DNA from: a bacterium
GTDB taxonomy: Bacteria > Orphanbacterota > Orphanbacteria > Orphanbacterales > Orphanbacteraceae
Length of the DNA: 21,592 nucleotides
Assembly (NCBI GenBank): GCA_025782575.1
Contig: JALGYY010000026.1
Coordinates: forward strand, 1-21,592
Reading direction: 5' to 3'
Made by a program: the position numbers and the translations under genes. Positions 8,767 to 15,369 of this stretch are shown here, one piece after another; the first letter of the stretch is position 1, and each line of letters starts with the position of its first letter. The notes beneath the pieces were generated by a model that had not been told where the DNA came from, did not search any database, and worked only from the letters and a program-made list of their open reading frames with translations.

Positions 8767-8995
8767 ACGACGGGTTTCGCAGCAACCTGCCCGCTAACGC
8801 TTGATCATCGCCTGGATCCGGGTCAAGTAGTTCTTGGATTACCCTTAAGGATGAGACCTGGGATCTACTTGTATAATTCACAAATCGGTGTCCCAACCCT
8901 GTAACCCTTTGTGTTGTGTTTCATTCCGGACCCAGTGAGACAGATTTTACATCATTTTGGAAGACTGAGTCTCCTCGGTTTCTCCGGAGACCCAG
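8767..8995. other. Operon-end spacer and boundary of IS3 debris
   Basis: After the TGA at 8766 no strong rho-independent terminator is visible. A TATAAT hexamer at 8872-8877 has no acceptable -35 box at 16-18 bases. The stretch 8966-8995 ('CTCCTCGGTTTCTCCGGAGAC' region) resembles the noncoding tail that usually follows orfB in IS3 elements, fitting the OrfB remnant that begins at 8996. Confidence 0.35.
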
Positions 8996-9124
8996 TCATG
9001 AGAGTACCGGTTCCTCGGCCTCTTTGGCCCGACTTCGCCAGTACTCTGCTTCGAATTCCACAGGTGGAATCCATCCGATTGATCCGAGTAATCGACGAGT
9101 GTTGAACCAAATGAACCAATGCTC
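8996..9124 (-). pseudogene. C-terminal remnant of an IS3-family OrfB transposase
   Basis: On the minus strand, 42 codons ending at a TGA (8996-8998) read 'HWFIWFNTRRLLGSIGWIPP' and then 'VEFEAEYWRSRAKEAEE'. This matches the C-terminal signature of IS3-family integrases, typically 'W..WFN.RRLLE.IG.IPPAE.E..YY'. The upstream part of orfB, including the DDE residues, is not readable in any frame beyond about 9130, so the gene is a fragment. It points away from the IS3 OrfA start at 9432, so the two pieces come from different copies or from a rearranged one. No function is expected. Confidence 0.75.
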
Positions 9125-9261
9125 CCCCGCATCAGCTCCTTGATCAGGCCCCATGCAAATCGAAAATCCAAAGGAACATGTTCCCGGGCCGGTCCAGAGC
9201 GAAACCGATTCTGGTTGCCTTCTTAGGGAGAGGGGAAACTCCTTGTGCCAATAATCCTTGA

Positions 9262-9276
9262 AAAGTGCGGCACTTT
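9262..9276. promoter_or_regulatory. Perfect 15-nt palindrome, operator-like
   Basis: AAAGTGC-G-GCACTTT is a perfect 7+1+7 palindrome, followed at once by TTGTACAA (9278-9285), another palindrome. It lies in IS debris upstream of the secreted-protein genes. It could be a protein-binding site or chance; nothing links it firmly to a gene. Confidence 0.25.
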
Positions 9277-9431
9277 GTTGTACAATTCATTCTTGCATTT
9301 TTCAACAGCTCCTCATCTTGCTGCGCAACAGCTCTGCATCGCCGAACCTGAGAGCCAGTATGGTCTGTCGGGTTCTCCCCCGATTTGCTGGACATCGAGA
9401 AAAGGTGGGATACTCTTCCAGGAAGCGTCTG

Positions 9432-9578
9432 ATGGGACGAAGAAAGTTCACTCAAGGGTTCAAGCTTGAGGCGGTGACCCGCCCCTATTGGATCGATGCT
9501 TGTGCGGCGGGGCAGGACCAAGTCTCCGACAACAGGGCCGTAGTGGGGGTTGCCTTGCCCCCCTTCGACAGTCACTAG
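9432..9578 (+). pseudogene. Chimeric remnant: IS3 OrfA start fused to a piece of a secreted-protein paralogue
   Basis: A 48-codon frame from ATG 9432 to TAG 9576 joins two unrelated pieces. The first 16 codons, 'MGRRKFTQGFKLEAVT', are the start of an IS3-family OrfA. The preceding bases (about 9365-9431, 'GGTCTGTCGGGTTCTCCCC' onward) look like the IS3 left end with its usual leader. From about 9478 the frame reads 'PYWIDACAAGQDQVSDNRAV', which closely matches 'PHWVDNCVAGQDAVSNSGAV' of the secreted protein at 10515-11282, and then stops. This is therefore an IS3 deletion that removed the 5' end of an older paralogue and left only about 30 codons of it. AGGAAG sits in front of the ATG, so the chimera might still be translated. 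Confidence 0.7.
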
Positions 9579-9624
9579 AACGTAAGTCTTAATGGGATGG
9601 ACGTAGAGAATTAGGAGACTCACC

Positions 9625-10188
9625 GTGACTGACGGAAAAATGATGAGTATCAAAGTGATTATGGTTTTGTTGTTTCTGTTCGTGGTAGCAGCAGCCGACG
9701 CACAGCAATTCGACGGGTTTCAAGATGGGACATCAGACGGGACCAACACTACGATTCAGGTAAAGATTAAGAATGGAACGCCGTTTGAGAAGCTTACAAT
9801 CCAATTCTCCATCCAAGGCGGTGGTGCTCAGGTTAGGGTAATCTTTCTCGACGAGAACGGTAATTTCAATGGTCCTGTGTTGTTTCTTGTAGGCGCACAG
9901 CCGGGCGACTTTGACACGCTGGAATTATGGGATGACGGAGCGCCGCCTGTGCGGAAAGACATACAACAAGCATGTTGGGGTAATGGCATAGTCCTTGCCG
10001 GACGATCCGGCGAATGTGTTGGTGCTTGCTGTTTTGGCCAGGACTTCTGTCAGATTCTTACAGAATCTGAATGCGATTTGACCGGGGGGTTATTCCAGGG
10101 CGAGGACACTATCTGTGACCCGGACCCGTGTTCGGGAACGTCAACAGATAACAATAGCTGGGGCGGGGTCAAGAAGCTATTCCGGTAA
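9625..10188 (+). CDS. Small secreted protein with cysteine-rich module and shared C-terminal SWGGxKxxFR signature
   Basis: This 187-residue exported protein has no family I can name. The GTG at 9625 is chosen because AGGAG (9613-9617) lies 7 bases upstream; later ATGs at 9640 and 9643 are worse placed. Residues 8-26 form a signal peptide ending 'ADA', probably cut before 'QQFDGF'. The middle part is beta-rich and polar. Residues 131-169 form a cysteine module ('CVGACCFGQDFC' then 'ICDPDPC', seven cysteines in all) that probably forms disulphides outside the cytoplasm. The last ten residues, 'SWGGVKKLFR', are nearly the same as the end of the next gene's protein although the bodies differ, which suggests a common sorting or anchoring tag. 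No enzyme motif is visible. Confidence 0.8.
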   Translation: MTDGKMMSIKVIMVLLFLFVVAAADAQQFDGFQDGTSDGTNTTIQVKIKNGTPFEKLTIQFSIQGGGAQVRVIFLDENGNFNGPVLFLVGAQPGDFDTLELWDDGAPPVRKDIQQACWGNGIVLAGRSGECVGACCFGQDFCQILTESECDLTGGLFQGEDTICDPDPCSGTSTDNNSWGGVKKLFR

Positions 10189-10514
10189 ACGCCCCTCGTC
10201 CCCCTGGCAATAGCATGGGGACATCTGACTACTCGGGTGGATGCTTCGCAATGGTCCTTCTGCCCGTAGGAACAGGTAAGCGGTCTTTTATCGGCAGAAT
10301 TCTGGTGTGGAGCGGTTCAGCGAACGTGAGACAGAATCAAGCGAAGAGTTAAAAGACAGATCACAAGTGCTCTACCAGGGAAAGGAGACGTCCGCGAACT
10401 CTAAACCCGGCTCGGAGAAACTTCAATCAGAATAGTAGGAGAGTGATGCGTGGATACTGGAAACTGCGACGGTCACGAAGTGAGTTTGTGGATTGAGCAT
10501 AGGAGGCAGGAAAC
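10189..10514. other. Leader region of the second secreted-protein gene, with a possible 16-residue upstream ORF
   Basis: A GTCCCC/GGGGAC stem with a 13-base loop (10198-10222) follows the upstream gene, but it lacks a T-run. A tiny frame, ATG 10446 to TGA 10496, encodes 'MRGYWKLRRSRSEFVD' and has AGGAG just before it. It ends 18 bases before the next gene's ATG and could be a translated leader or chance. GTAAGCGGTC at 10276-10285 is identical to the first ten bases of the IS66 ends further on, with nothing else to support an insertion sequence there. Confidence 0.3.
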
Positions 10515-11282
10515 ATGAAAAACAGAATTGTGGGATCAGTAGGTATCGTAGCTCTGTTTGCCGGGTTCCTCCTGTTTGGGCACCCGCCAGTCAGAGCAGG
10601 AGACGCGCCCTGCGAGGACTGCGGTCCCGGTCCGCATTGGGTCGACAACTGCGTCGCGGGGCAGGATGCGGTCTCCAATTCGGGTGCGGTCGTGGGTATC
10701 GACGCCGATCTTGACTCTAATTGCACAATAGATTTCAATCTAATCATGGTCCCGTGCGGTGCGCCGGATGACAAGCTGCTTATCAACCGGAGCGGTCCGC
10801 TCGATCAGTCGGCGTTTTTTCCCGGGATCGGAACAAACGACGGTCACCTGGATGTGATCGATACAGAGATCATCTCAATGTGTCTGGTAGGCGGAGGCGT
10901 TACTCTTAAAGCCGGACTAGGCTCCGGGAGCGGTGTGATCTTTCCCTCAAATGGCGTCATAGAGGAAAACTCCGTCGACCCTAACAAGGCCCTTAGCTTC
11001 TTCGACGTGTTCTTCGAGGTGTCGGGACCAGTGCCGGGCGGTGGTCCACTTTACAACCATGAGCCGCTCCGGATCCAGGCCGACCCGGATATAACTTGTG
11101 TTCCTCCGAAGGCGAACTACTTCCATCCGACTGGCATATGCATCGATCTTTGGGACGATCCAAACCCGGGCCAAGGAACGGTTTGGGCCCGTTTGGTGGA
11201 AGCGGAGCACATGGTGAATCCTGACACCACCAATAGCACGGAGAGCGAGTCGTGGGGTGGGATCAAGAACATGTTTCGGTGA
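10515..11282 (+). CDS. Secreted protein of unknown function with shared C-terminal SWGGxKxxFR signature
   Basis: This is a 255-residue exported protein. A perfect AGGAGG (10501-10506) lies 8 bases before the ATG. Residues 1-28 form a signal peptide with a long hydrophobic core ('IVALFAGFLLFG') and a likely cut after 'VRA'. The mature part starts with 'CEDCGPGPHWVDNCVAGQD' and holds several acidic, glycine-rich segments, with cysteines suited to disulphides. It ends in 'SESWGGIKNMFR', matching the end of the protein encoded at 9625-10188. The segment 'PHWVDNCVAGQD' recurs in the truncated copy at 9478-9575, so this gene was once at least duplicated here. I do not recognise a catalytic motif or named family. 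A surface or matrix role is inferred only from export and the shared tail. Confidence 0.8.
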   Translation: MKNRIVGSVGIVALFAGFLLFGHPPVRAGDAPCEDCGPGPHWVDNCVAGQDAVSNSGAVVGIDADLDSNCTIDFNLIMVPCGAPDDKLLINRSGPLDQSAFFPGIGTNDGHLDVIDTEIISMCLVGGGVTLKAGLGSGSGVIFPSNGVIEENSVDPNKALSFFDVFFEVSGPVPGGGPLYNHEPLRIQADPDITCVPPKANYFHPTGICIDLWDDPNPGQGTVWARLVEAEHMVNPDTTNSTESESWGGIKNMFR

Positions 11283-11381
11283 GTGCCCGCTAAGGGTGAG
11301 CACTGTCAAGTATGGACACAGGTACGACCCTACACATCCAAGGCCCTATGAAGCGCGACGGATTGGTTTGCGCTGTACAGA

Positions 11382-11528
11382 GGTGGACCCCGGATTTTTC
11401 GGACAGCATGCTAAGGTGGACTCTCCCACATGGGGAGGAGAGACCGTGGCAAAGCGCCGCAGATCAGCTGAGTTCAAAGCCCGTGTAGCCCTAGAGACCT
11501 TGGATGGAGATCGGACGCTGGCCGAACT
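11382..11528 (+). pseudogene. Left end of an IS3-family element with the first codons of orfA
   Basis: The bases from 11382, 'GGTGGACCCCGGATTTTTCG' onward, look like an IS3 terminal repeat and leader. A GTG at 11446, preceded by GGGGAGGAG, starts 'MAKRRRSAEFKARVALETL' followed by 'DGDRTLAEL'. This is the helix-turn-helix start of OrfA from another IS3 subgroup than the fragment at 9432. The similarity stops after about 28 codons near 11528. The sequence beyond belongs to the minus-strand DUF2278-like gene, so the IS3 body has been deleted together with the 3' part of that gene. Confidence 0.75.
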
Positions 11529-11663
11529 CGACGACACGCCACTCTACACCGTTCTGTTGCCCCTGACTGTCAACATCGATTGCACAATGGAACACGCTCG
11601 TTCCCGTATCAACGTTGACGTTTCCGTGAAAGTACTGGCAGTAGTTGTTGATGGGATCGCGCT

Positions 11664-11671
11664 CGTAGTGA
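11664..11671. repeat. Left target-site duplication of the IS66 element
   Basis: CGTAGTGA directly precedes the IS66 left end and is repeated exactly after the right end at 13973-13980. Eight-base duplications are the norm for IS66-family insertions. Confidence 0.95.
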
Positions 11672-11682
11672 GTAAGCGGTCA
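11672..11682. repeat. IS66 left terminal inverted repeat
   Basis: GTAAGCGGTCA, the perfect inverse of the last 11 bases of the element. Similarity weakens further inward. Confidence 0.93.
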
Positions 11683-11696
11683 GTGCTCGACGCCCT

Positions 11697-13253
11697 TCAC
11701 TTGGCCCGAATCTCGCTTGCTCTAAGCCGATCGAGAAGAGACCGCATCGGATTCTCGGCAAATCGTTCTTTCCAAAGCCTCGGCGTCAGTTGTTCGACAT
11801 CCTTTGCCGGATGCGTTTCGATCCGTTGCAGCACATCGACGAGATACGCGTAAGGATCGACTCCATGCAACCGGCAGGTGAACAGCAGGCTCTGAGCAAT
11901 GCCGACATAGAGCGCGCCCACCTCCGTCGAACAGAATAGCCAGTTCTTCCGGCCCAAGGCGATCGGCCGGATGGTGCGTTCGATGTGGTTGGTATCGATA
12001 GGCACGTCGGGATATTCCAGAAAAACGCGGAGTGACTTCTCTCGGCTGAGCGCGTAGCGTGACGCTTTCGTAAACGGATTCTTCGGGAGGAGAATTTCCT
12101 CATCCAGCGTCGATCGAAGATGCTCGAAGAATGAATCGACCACACTCTTCATGTGCTCGCCGCGCCAGGCCAGTATTTTTTCGGGAGTGAGCGTTTTCGC
12201 CTTCAGCTTCGTGTCCAGCTGATAGAGTTCTCCGATCAGATCCAAAGCTCTTCCGGCCTGCCTCGGCTCCGCCGACTCCGCCTTTTCGAAATGCCGCCGC
12301 GTATGCGACCAGCACTGCGCGTGCACGATGCCGTTCACCGACTTCACATAACGATCGTACACCTCGTACCCGTCGGTCAGCAGCTTTCCCTCGTAACCGC
12401 GGAGCAGTTCTCGAATGAGTGTGCCCCCCCGGGAGTTCGAGAAGGGAAAGACAACTTCATCCCGGTCCCCATAGATCGGCCAGAAATAGCCGGTCTTCAT
12501 TTTCCCGGGCGGCGGTCTCTTCTTCCGTCCCGCTTTGATCGGAGTCTCATCCATCGCAAGGACATCACTCGAGAGGATCGAGCGCACTTGCGCCTGATAC
12601 ACAGGCTCAAGCAGCGCCGCGGTCCGATGAAACAGGTTGGTTAGAGTCGATCGCGCCAGGTGAACTCCACAGGCGGAAAGCCGTTGATGCTGGCGATAGA
12701 GCGGCAGGTGATAGGTCAGCTTGTCGATCAGAAGTCCGGCAAGAAAACTCACATCCGCGCAGCTCTTCTCCAGAACGGCCGGCGGTGCCGGAGCACGGTG
12801 GATCGTCTCATCTGACTTCATCTTGTATACAGGGCGGACAAAGCGAAGGACGACGTACGATCCAGGTCGCTGAGCCAGGCGAGAGGTGATCTTCTCGCCG
12901 ATCTGTTCGTAATTCTCGCGATCCGCCTCGTCCCAGCCCTCTGGTTGCAGGACGATCTCCTGAACCGGAACGGAAGGATCGAAACGGAGCTTTTCCTTTA
13001 CTGCTGTTCCGACGTTCCGGCGACGACGCCGGTGAGCGGGAACTTCGATTACAGCGTTGTCCAGCTCTTCGGCCCTTGACAGCTCCCCAAGAGTCAGCTG
13101 CCGGCCATCGGAATCACAGATCCGCCGCTCCGACTTCCGGCCGAAAAGCTGGCGCTTCAGCCACTCTAACTGCTGGGAAAGTTCTTCGTGGGAGGCGAGA
13201 AGTTCGGCGACTTCCTCGGTACTCATCGATGATGCTTGCGCCTGAAACTTCAT
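11697..13253 (-). CDS. tnpC: IS66-family transposase TnpC (DDE)
   Basis: This 518-residue catalytic transposase is a usual length for IS66 TnpC. A leucine-rich N-terminal coiled coil ('ELSQQLEWLKRQLFGRKSE', 25-43) precedes a central region and an RNase H-like DDE domain. The catalytic triad is likely D235 in 'LAMDETPIK', D294 in 'LLTDGYEVYDRY' and E425 in 'NHIERTIRP'. 'HAQCWSHTRRHFEKA' (311-325) and 'LGRKNWLFC' (433-441) are strongly conserved family blocks. It is the last of the three element genes and starts 12 bases after tnpB stops. The reading frame is intact, so it should be functional. Confidence 0.97.
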   Translation of the reverse strand: MKFQAQASSMSTEEVAELLASHEELSQQLEWLKRQLFGRKSERRICDSDGRQLTLGELSRAEELDNAVIEVPAHRRRRRNVGTAVKEKLRFDPSVPVQEIVLQPEGWDEADRENYEQIGEKITSRLAQRPGSYVVLRFVRPVYKMKSDETIHRAPAPPAVLEKSCADVSFLAGLLIDKLTYHLPLYRQHQRLSACGVHLARSTLTNLFHRTAALLEPVYQAQVRSILSSDVLAMDETPIKAGRKKRPPPGKMKTGYFWPIYGDRDEVVFPFSNSRGGTLIRELLRGYEGKLLTDGYEVYDRYVKSVNGIVHAQCWSHTRRHFEKAESAEPRQAGRALDLIGELYQLDTKLKAKTLTPEKILAWRGEHMKSVVDSFFEHLRSTLDEEILLPKNPFTKASRYALSREKSLRVFLEYPDVPIDTNHIERTIRPIALGRKNWLFCSTEVGALYVGIAQSLLFTCRLHGVDPYAYLVDVLQRIETHPAKDVEQLTPRLWKERFAENPMRSLLDRLRASEIRAK

Positions 13254-13265
13254 GTCGGAATTGTA

Positions 13266-13589
13266 CTACGGGCGCCCGTTCGCTCCAAGAACAATCCCAT
13301 CTAAAATCAAACGAAATGCTTGTTCGCTCAGTTCGAACGTGTCGGCTTCTCCAGGGAGCACAAATCGGCCACGCTCGAGCCGCTTCGCGAACAGACAGAA
13401 CCCGGTGCGATCCCAGAACACCAGCTTCACGTAGTTCCGGCGGCGGTTGATAAACACGTAGAGGCTGCCGGAGAGGGGATCTTCTCGAAGCTCGTTACGG
13501 ACGATCGACACCAGTCCATCAAACTGCTTCCGCATGTCGACCGGGTGACGGTAGGCCAGGATCCTTCGGACTTCTTGTTGGAAAAGCAC
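13266..13589 (-). CDS. tnpB: IS66 accessory protein TnpB (Orf2)
   Basis: This 107-residue protein has the classic IS66 Orf2 sequence, with 'RHPVDMRKQFDGL', 'GSLYVFINRRRNYVKLVFWD' and 'GFCLFAKRLERGRF'. The family is needed for IS66 transposition, but its biochemical role is unknown. It lies 3 bases after tnpA and 12 bases before tnpC, so the three are almost certainly cotranscribed. Length and motifs are complete. Confidence 0.96.
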   Translation of the reverse strand: MLFQQEVRRILAYRHPVDMRKQFDGLVSIVRNELREDPLSGSLYVFINRRRNYVKLVFWDRTGFCLFAKRLERGRFVLPGEADTFELSEQAFRLILDGIVLGANGRP

Positions 13590-13592
13590 GGA

Positions 13593-13862
13593 TCAGCCTT
13601 GCAGTCGCAGCGAAAGCCCGTCGGGAAGGGTGATCTCCAGGGTCCACGAGGAAGAAGGTAATAACTCCGACGTGACCGGAACAAAGGCGCTCTCTTGCGT
13701 CGCTGAGTTCAACTTAATCCGCCAACGCCGTAAGCTCTCGAGGCTGATCCCTTCCTTCTTGCAGAATTCCCGGGTGGCCTGACCGTTCTTCTCGAATCGC
13801 GAGATCAACTCCTGCCAGTCCGACGCATTACGGCGAATCCTCTTGCTCGACGTGACCTTCAT
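13593..13862 (-). CDS. tnpA: IS66 accessory protein TnpA (helix-turn-helix)
   Basis: An 89-residue small DNA-binding protein of the IS66 OrfA type. A helix-turn-helix runs through 'DWQELISRFEKNGQATREFC' and 'KKEGISLESLRRWRIKL'. The ATG at 13862 is preferred over an in-frame ATG at 13889 because GGAGG lies 5 bases upstream of it (complement of 13868-13872), and the protein then begins 'MKVTSSKR'. It is the first gene of the element, about 110 bases inside the right end, where its promoter should lie. It probably binds the element's ends or assists TnpC. Confidence 0.9.
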   Translation of the reverse strand: MKVTSSKRIRRNASDWQELISRFEKNGQATREFCKKEGISLESLRRWRIKLNSATQESAFVPVTSELLPSSSWTLEITLPDGLSLRLQG

Positions 13863-13961
13863 TCTTGCCTCCGCATGAAATAGACACAAACCGATCGACG
13901 CCTCCCTGGCGTCTCGATCTGTTGTAGCTCATGCGGGGATCAAATGAAATCCGCCGATTAT

Positions 13962-13972
13962 TGACCGCTTAC
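13962..13972. repeat. IS66 right terminal inverted repeat
   Basis: TGACCGCTTAC, the perfect inverse of 11672-11682. The element stops at 13972, directly before the second target duplication. Confidence 0.93.
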
Positions 13973-13980
13973 CGTAGTGA
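13973..13980. repeat. Right target-site duplication of the IS66 element
   Basis: CGTAGTGA, identical to 11664-11671. Removing the element and one copy restores a continuous reading frame in the interrupted DUF2278-like gene, which confirms the borders. Confidence 0.95.
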
Positions 13981-14172
13981 TCCAAATTCCCAATGACAAC
14001 GCCGTATCCGTCATCCAGTGGCATGGAATGTCCTCTAGGCTAGAAGTGTAGGGGCTACGGTCAGGGACAGCCCAAAGCTGCATCCATCTGATGACTCCTG
14101 CGCGATCTTATTTGAACCGTTCTCGCCTGTCGATTGGAAATATACGCCGACCACAGCAGTACGGGGCTGGAC

Positions 14173-14193
14173 GACAATCCATGGTGGATTGTC
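14173..14193. repeat. Compact 9-bp hairpin in the intergenic region
   Basis: GACAATCCA (14173-14181) pairs perfectly with TGGATTGTC (14185-14193) around a 3-base loop. It lies about 150 bases upstream of the DUF2278-like start on its strand. It could be a regulatory stem, a binding site or an insertion-sequence scar. The rest of 14025-14387 shows no gene I can support. Confidence 0.45.
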
Positions 14194-14387
14194 CGTTCAG
14201 GAACAAGTAAACACTCACCGGACCATTTGATGGGCTAGCTATCGTGCGTATTCTAGGTCATCTTTCAGGCCATTTCGTTCTCGTAGGACGGCGCCGACAC
14301 AAGTACCTTATTGCGAGAAGGGGGGGAGGGGCTTTCGGGAAGGCGAATACTCAACCGGGATACGGCTCTCCCCGTCGGGCAGCAGGC

Positions 14388-14418
14388 GGGGATCGGGCTC
14401 CATCAGAGCCCGATCCCC
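14388..14418 (-). terminator. Strong 13-bp perfect hairpin after the FlgD-domain gene
   Basis: GGGGATCGGGCTC pairs perfectly with GAGCCCGATCCCC around the loop CATCA. It lies 28 bases past the stop of the minus-strand gene at 14446, where a transcription terminator belongs. It has no T-run on either strand, so it is not a textbook rho-independent terminator. It may protect the mRNA end or block readthrough. Confidence 0.5.
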
Positions 14419-14445
14419 CCACAAGAGCGCTTCAATCAAGTGTTG

Positions 14446-15369
14446 CTACCGGAGGAGCACCATCTTTCTGGCGATGGCGAGGCGCTCACCCCCTAACCTT
14501 GTGAAGTAGACTCCGCTAGGCGCATTCCTCCCATTGTTGTCCTTCCCATCCCACACAACGGTGTGGTCACCGGCTTCAAGCATTCCGGAATGGAGCGTCC
14601 GAACGAGTTTGCCTGAAGCATCATAGACCTGAATCTCAACAGGGGCCTTTTCCCGAAGCCGGAACTTGATGGAAGTGGTCGGATTGAACGGGTTCGGCAC
14701 GTTCTTCAGATTGAGCTCCAACCCAGGAACTTGGTTGTCACCGGTCATGACGCCGGTCGCGATCGTGTCATTCATGCCAATCGTGACGGGAATGTGAAGC
14801 TCCGTCGTCAGATTCCAGCCGTTCACGGAATCCCCAAGAGCAACCCACAATTCGTGTTGTTCGCCATCAGGACAATAGGGCGGCGCGATGATATTGAAGT
14901 GGACGGTGCCACCGGCAAGTGAATCAACCAGCTCGGAGCTATCGATCATCCGGCTATCCCACGCATTCCAGTAGGCGTCCGGGCCACTTGGTAAGGCGTT
15001 CTCCAGGCTGAGCGCGAGGTCCTTCCGATACTTACCCCAAATCGTATCAGTCGGAGCGCTCATCGGAAGAAGATAGGCCCCTTCGTCTTCTGAAACATTG
15101 AGAGGATCATATTCTCCTCCAGCCAGCCAGCCATTGGGAGCCGCTACCCCCAACCAGAGACAATTGTCTGGCTCACCTTGCGTATCAATGATCGCCCACC
15201 AGTAGTCGATAACGACGATCACGCAACGCTCATAGAAGAAGGCCTCGTACCAGAAGACCCAAACACTGTGGACTTGAACAACGATCCAGACACAACCGAG
15301 CCCGAGCAATGGAAGGAGCGCCAGGGCCAACAGCGCCCGATTCTCCCTCAAGATATTCAGAAGACTCAC
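14446..15369 (-). CDS. Secreted protein with C-terminal FlgD-like/T9SS-like Ig domain
   Basis: This 307-residue protein has an N-terminal hydrophobic run at 12-33 ('LLALALLPLLGLGC') that acts as signal peptide or anchor. A second hydrophobic, aromatic stretch lies at about 35-62. The middle portion (about 63-215) has no family I recognise. Residues 223-307 form a FlgD-like Ig domain: 'NVPNPFNPTTSIKFRL', 'VEIQVYDASGKLVRTL', 'GDHTVVWDGKDNNGR', 'APSGVYFTRL'. In FCB bacteria this domain sits at the end of exported proteins, and related domains act as type IX secretion signals. The GTG start at 15369 has GGAGG 6 bases upstream (complement of 15376-15380). The gene stands alone on the minus strand, with a strong hairpin after its stop. 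The C-terminal domain is confident; the function is unknown. Confidence 0.87.
   Translation of the reverse strand: MSLLNILRENRALLALALLPLLGLGCVWIVVQVHSVWVFWYEAFFYERCVIVVIDYWWAIIDTQGEPDNCLWLGVAAPNGWLAGGEYDPLNVSEDEGAYLLPMSAPTDTIWGKYRKDLALSLENALPSGPDAYWNAWDSRMIDSSELVDSLAGGTVHFNIIAPPYCPDGEQHELWVALGDSVNGWNLTTELHIPVTIGMNDTIATGVMTGDNQVPGLELNLKNVPNPFNPTTSIKFRLREKAPVEIQVYDASGKLVRTLHSGMLEAGDHTVVWDGKDNNGRNAPSGVYFTRLGGERLAIARKMVLLR

Larger units (their letters stand above)
11672..13972 (-). mobile_element. Complete IS66-family insertion sequence, 2301 bp, transposition genes on the minus strand
   Basis: The element begins with GTAAGCGGTCA (11672-11682) and ends with its inverted copy TGACCGCTTAC (13962-13972). 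It is bounded by perfect 8-bp target duplications. It carries tnpA, tnpB and tnpC in that order on the minus strand, all uninterrupted and closely spaced. The GTAAGCG terminus, 8-bp duplication and three-gene layout are hallmarks of the IS66 family. Intact genes and identical duplications suggest a recent insertion that may still be active. It lies inside an already truncated DUF2278-like gene. Confidence 0.97.
11529..14024 (-). pseudogene. 5' part of a DUF2278 (YukJ-like) gene, split by IS66 and truncated by IS3
   Basis: If the IS66 element and one copy of its target duplication are removed, the minus strand reads through from ATG 14024. The segment 14024-13973 joins to 11663-11529. The product starts 'MPLDDGYGVVIGNLDHYERD', has 'YCQYFHGNVNVDTGTSVFHC' a little further on, then 'AIDVDSQGQQNGVEWRVVEF', and ends in the IS3 fragment. 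The 'MPL..YGV..G' start and the later '.IDV.S' and 'VEWRVVEF' blocks resemble DUF2278, a family of unknown function that includes Bacillus YukJ. A GAGG about 9 bases before the ATG supports the start. Only about 60-65 codons of what is usually a protein of over 200 residues remain, so it is dead. Two successive hits are visible: loss of the 3' end to IS3 and a later IS66 insertion. Confidence 0.65.

Noticed and set aside
8872-8877. TATAAT hexamer as a promoter for genes to the right
   Set aside because: No acceptable -35 box at 16-18 bases, and only IS debris lies downstream.
10276-10285. GTAAGCGGTC identical to the IS66 terminus, considered as a second IS66 end
   Set aside because: Ten bases can match by chance in a window this size; no further IS66 sequence or duplication accompanies it.
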